A stretch of DNA of 7,749 nucleotides from contig DASYYE010000519.1 of assembly GCA_035946955.1 (NCBI GenBank), forward strand, positions 1 through 7,749. Reading direction: 5' to 3'. Numbering within the stretch: the stretch's first letter is position 1; every line of letters starts with the position of its first letter. A model generated the notes under the pieces. It worked only from the letters and a program-made list of their open reading frames with translations, ran no database searches and was not told the origin of the DNA. The position numbers and the translations under genes were made by a program. Positions 5,708-7,749 of this stretch are shown here, piece by piece. This DNA is from DASYYE01 sp035946955 (GTDB lineage Bacteria > Actinomycetota > Actinomycetes > Streptosporangiales > Streptosporangiaceae).

Positions 5708-7588
5708 ATGGCACTTCGCCCCCGCACCCATCCGTGGCTGACCAGCCAGTCCTCGCCCCGCACCGGCCGCCGTGCAGTCACCCTGGCTGGCCTGGCCACC
5801 GCCCTCATCTGTCCGCTAGCACTCAGCGCCGTGGCCGCTGCCGCGAGCACGGGCGCGTCCGCCGCCCCCGTGGCAGCAGCCGCGGGGAGCCCGCTGCCCG
5901 TCATGGGCCCGGGGGTCAGTGCTGGCGCGCACATCCCAGGCATGGCCGAGTACCTGGCAGTGGGCCGACATGCGACCACCAACGGGTCCGTCACCGGCCC
6001 TGACTACACCGAGGGCAGCCTCGCCAGCGAGGCGGTCGGCCGCGAAGCGGTCCAGCTCACCGCGCCTGGCCAGTACGTGCAGTTCAAGCTGACCCAGCCG
6101 GCCAATGCGATCGACGTAGACTACGCGCTGGCCCAGGGGGCCGCAGGCACCCTGTCGGTGTATGTCAACGGCCAGCGGATACCCAGGAAACTGCAGCTCA
6201 CCGCCAAGTACAGCTACATCTCCACGCCGAATATCACGGGCAGTATGACCCACCACTTCTTCGACGACGCCCGCCTGCTGCTGCACCGTGAGCTGTGCGC
6301 TGGAGCCACCGTGCGGCTCCAGGTGAACGCGCGCGACACCGCGACCCCCTACACGATCGACCTGCTCGACACCTACCAGGTCGCCCCACCCCGGCCCCAG
6401 CCCGCCGGGTCAGTCTCGGTTACCTCGCTGGGCGCCGACCCCACCGGGCACACCGACTCGACGGCGGCGTTCAACGCGGCGGTATCCGCGGCAGCCGCCG
6501 CGCATGAGAGCGTGTGGCTCCCGCCCGGTCATTACCTGATCGGATCCCCGCTGCAGGTCAACAGCGCGACCATCGAGGGCGCTGGCGCCTGGTACTCCGT
6601 CATACTCAGCAACGAGTTCATCGACAACACCTCGGTCGTGCCCGGCCCGGTCAACCTGAGCGACTTCGCGATCCAGGGCTCAACCATCGGCCGGCATGAC
6701 GACAGCACCGCCAATGCCATCAACGGCTCGCTCGGCACCGGTTCGGCAGTCCACGGGCTATGGATCCAGAACACCAACGTCGGCCTGTGGCTGGAGTTCG
6801 GCAACACGCGCCTGCGCGTCACCGGCAACGTCATCCTGGACACCGACGCGGACGGCATCAACCTCAACGGCAACGCGGTCAACGTGACCGCCAGCGGCAA
6901 CTTCGTCCGCAACACCGGTGACGACGGCCTGGCCATCTGGTCCTATCCGGCCGCCGACAGCCACGACAGCTTCCTGGGTAACACGGTCGAAGAGACGAAC
7001 CTGGCCAACGGGATCGCCGAATACGGCGGCACCGACAACACCATCTCCAACAACGTCATCGCCGACACCAACGCGCTCGGCAGCGGGCTGACCATCTCCA
7101 ACGAGCAGTTCCTCTCGCCGGGCTTCACCCCGCTCGCGGGCAGGATCACGGTGTCCGGCAATAGGCTCATCCGCACGGGCGCGATGAACCCGAACTGGGG
7201 CCACCCAATGAGCGCCATCCAGGTGGACTCCTACGACTACGCGATCAGCGGCGTCACCATCATGATCACCGACACCACCGTGCTCGACACCCCGTACAGC
7301 GTGTTCGAGCTGGTCTGCGGCGACGGCACCGGCCTGCCGATCCACGGCCTGAAGATCGAGCGTGCCCACATCGACCACGTCGGCACGGTCGTGTTCCAGG
7401 CCGAGACGGCCGGCTCCGCCTACGTCAGCGGCGTGCGCGCCGCCAACGTCGGCGTCGCCGGCACGGTCCAGGACCAGTACCCGCCCGGCACGGCGTCCTT
7501 CACCATCCACACCGGCCCGGACAACCAGGGCTGGGGCACCACCCCCGTGCTGCCCTACTTCCCCAACCCCATTCCCCCGGTGCCCTAA
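5708..7588 (+). CDS. Secreted GH87-like mycodextranase / alpha-1,3-glucanase with N-terminal carbohydrate-binding-like domain
   Basis: A 626-residue exported enzyme. Residues 1-50 form a signal peptide with a Tat-like twin arginine (GRR at 20-22), a hydrophobic core and an Ala-rich cleavage zone. Residues 78-225 resemble the CBM6/35-like beta-sandwich found in front of actinobacterial GH87 enzymes (GTLSVYVNGQRIP, residues 147-159). From about 235, VTSLGADPTGHTDSTAAF opens a right-handed parallel beta-helix with repeated short N-rich turns. The likely active site is DADGIN (D382) and GDDG (D405, D406). The spacing of 23 and 24 residues equals that of the three catalytic aspartates I recall for characterised GH87 alpha-1,3-glucanases (Asp1045, 1068 and 1069 in Agl-FH1). 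Known members cut alpha-1,3 links in nigeran or fungal-wall glucan. ATG 5708 has AGG 6 bases upstream. The gene follows GH13 by 77 bases, probably in the same operon. Another beta-helix polysaccharidase is the main alternative. Confidence 0.8.
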   Translation: MALRPRTHPWLTSQSSPRTGRRAVTLAGLATALICPLALSAVAAAASTGASAAPVAAAAGSPLPVMGPGVSAGAHIPGMAEYLAVGRHATTNGSVTGPDYTEGSLASEAVGREAVQLTAPGQYVQFKLTQPANAIDVDYALAQGAAGTLSVYVNGQRIPRKLQLTAKYSYISTPNITGSMTHHFFDDARLLLHRELCAGATVRLQVNARDTATPYTIDLLDTYQVAPPRPQPAGSVSVTSLGADPTGHTDSTAAFNAAVSAAAAAHESVWLPPGHYLIGSPLQVNSATIEGAGAWYSVILSNEFIDNTSVVPGPVNLSDFAIQGSTIGRHDDSTANAINGSLGTGSAVHGLWIQNTNVGLWLEFGNTRLRVTGNVILDTDADGINLNGNAVNVTASGNFVRNTGDDGLAIWSYPAADSHDSFLGNTVEETNLANGIAEYGGTDNTISNNVIADTNALGSGLTISNEQFLSPGFTPLAGRITVSGNRLIRTGAMNPNWGHPMSAIQVDSYDYAISGVTIMITDTTVLDTPYSVFELVCGDGTGLPIHGLKIERAHIDHVGTVVFQAETAGSAYVSGVRAANVGVAGTVQDQYPPGTASFTIHTGPDNQGWGTTPVLPYFPNPIPPVP

Positions 7589-7639
7589 CCCCCCTCGCAG
7601 CCAAATCGCGAAACACCTGCCCGCCCAGGGACCATAGGG

Positions 7640-7749
7640 TGCCCCGAGCTTTCCGGACGGGGATCCAATAGGATCTTCACCGGAAAGGACGGATCGAGTG
7701 GCAGGAAAGAAGCGCGGTAACTTCTCCCCGGAGTTCAAAGAGGAAGCCG
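7640..7749 (+). mobile_element. Possible left end of an IS3-family insertion sequence (continues beyond right edge)
   Basis: The IS3-type transposase start at 7698 implies an element whose left end lies a short way upstream. TGCCCCGAGCTTTCCGGACG, beginning at 7640, starts with the TG expected of IS3-family ends, has the CCCC...GGAC look of such terminal repeats, and lies 58 bases before the transposase start, a usual distance. A small inverted repeat, GATCC (7662-7666) with GGATC (7671-7675), follows. The right terminal repeat is outside the window, so the boundary is tentative. Confidence 0.4.
7698..7749 (+). CDS. IS3-family transposase OrfA, N-terminal fragment (runs off right edge)
   Basis: From GTG 7698 the reading frame gives 17 residues, beginning VAGKKRGNFSPEFKEEA, before the window ends. 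A basic start followed by (Y/F)SPEFK.EA is the signature opening of the helix-turn-helix OrfA protein of IS3-family elements, which binds the element's ends and, after a programmed frameshift with OrfB, forms the active transposase. AAAGGA (7684-7689) lies 8 bases upstream and supports this start. It lies 109 bases after the GH87 gene, on the same strand. Only the first part is visible, so whether the element is intact is unknown. Confidence 0.75.
   Translation, partial: MAGKKRGNFSPEFKEEA

Noticed and set aside
6758..7738. Minus-strand open frame of 326 codons opposite GH87 and the IS start
   Set aside because: It is V-, G- and D-rich, the mirror of the beta-helix codons, and crosses the boundary into the IS, so it is a compositional shadow.
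1..7749. CRISPR arrays, tRNA or rRNA genes, phage or toxin-antitoxin genes
   Set aside because: I looked for regularly spaced repeats, tRNA-like cloverleaf ends and small paired genes and saw none.

Overview
The window comes from a high-GC bacterium, most likely an actinobacterium. Codon third positions are dominated by G and C, the Shine-Dalgarno sites are GGAGG-like, and the gene set is typical of soil actinomycetes. It holds a compact carbohydrate-use locus: a divergent LacI-family regulator cut by the left edge (minus strand), then five complete genes on the plus strand. These are a lipoprotein sugar-binding protein, two CUT1 ABC permeases (MalF-like and MalG-like), a cytoplasmic GH13 alpha-glucosidase-type enzyme, and a secreted beta-helix enzyme of the GH87 mycodextranase / alpha-1,3-glucanase type.

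Layout: 1-69 regulator start (minus); 70-427 divergent control region with a perfect lac-operator-like palindrome (119-133), a palindrome over the regulator start (68-87) and a candidate plus-strand promoter (282-310); 428-1825 binding protein; 1826-1994 AT-rich gap with a 10-bp GC hairpin just before the first permease; 1995-2963 and 2978-3874 permeases; 3954-5630 GH13; 5708-7588 GH87; 7698 to the right edge, start of an IS3-type transposase OrfA, possibly with the left end of its element near 7640.

Proposed working model (inference): the secreted GH87 enzyme cuts an alpha-1,3-linked glucan such as nigeran or fungal-wall alpha-1,3-glucan outside the cell. The binding protein and permeases import the resulting oligosaccharides, and the GH13 enzyme hydrolyses them to glucose inside. 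No ABC ATPase gene is present, so the transporter probably borrows a shared MsiK/MsmK-type ATPase encoded elsewhere. The LacI-type protein probably represses the operon until an imported sugar binds it. The IS3 element marks the right boundary of the locus.
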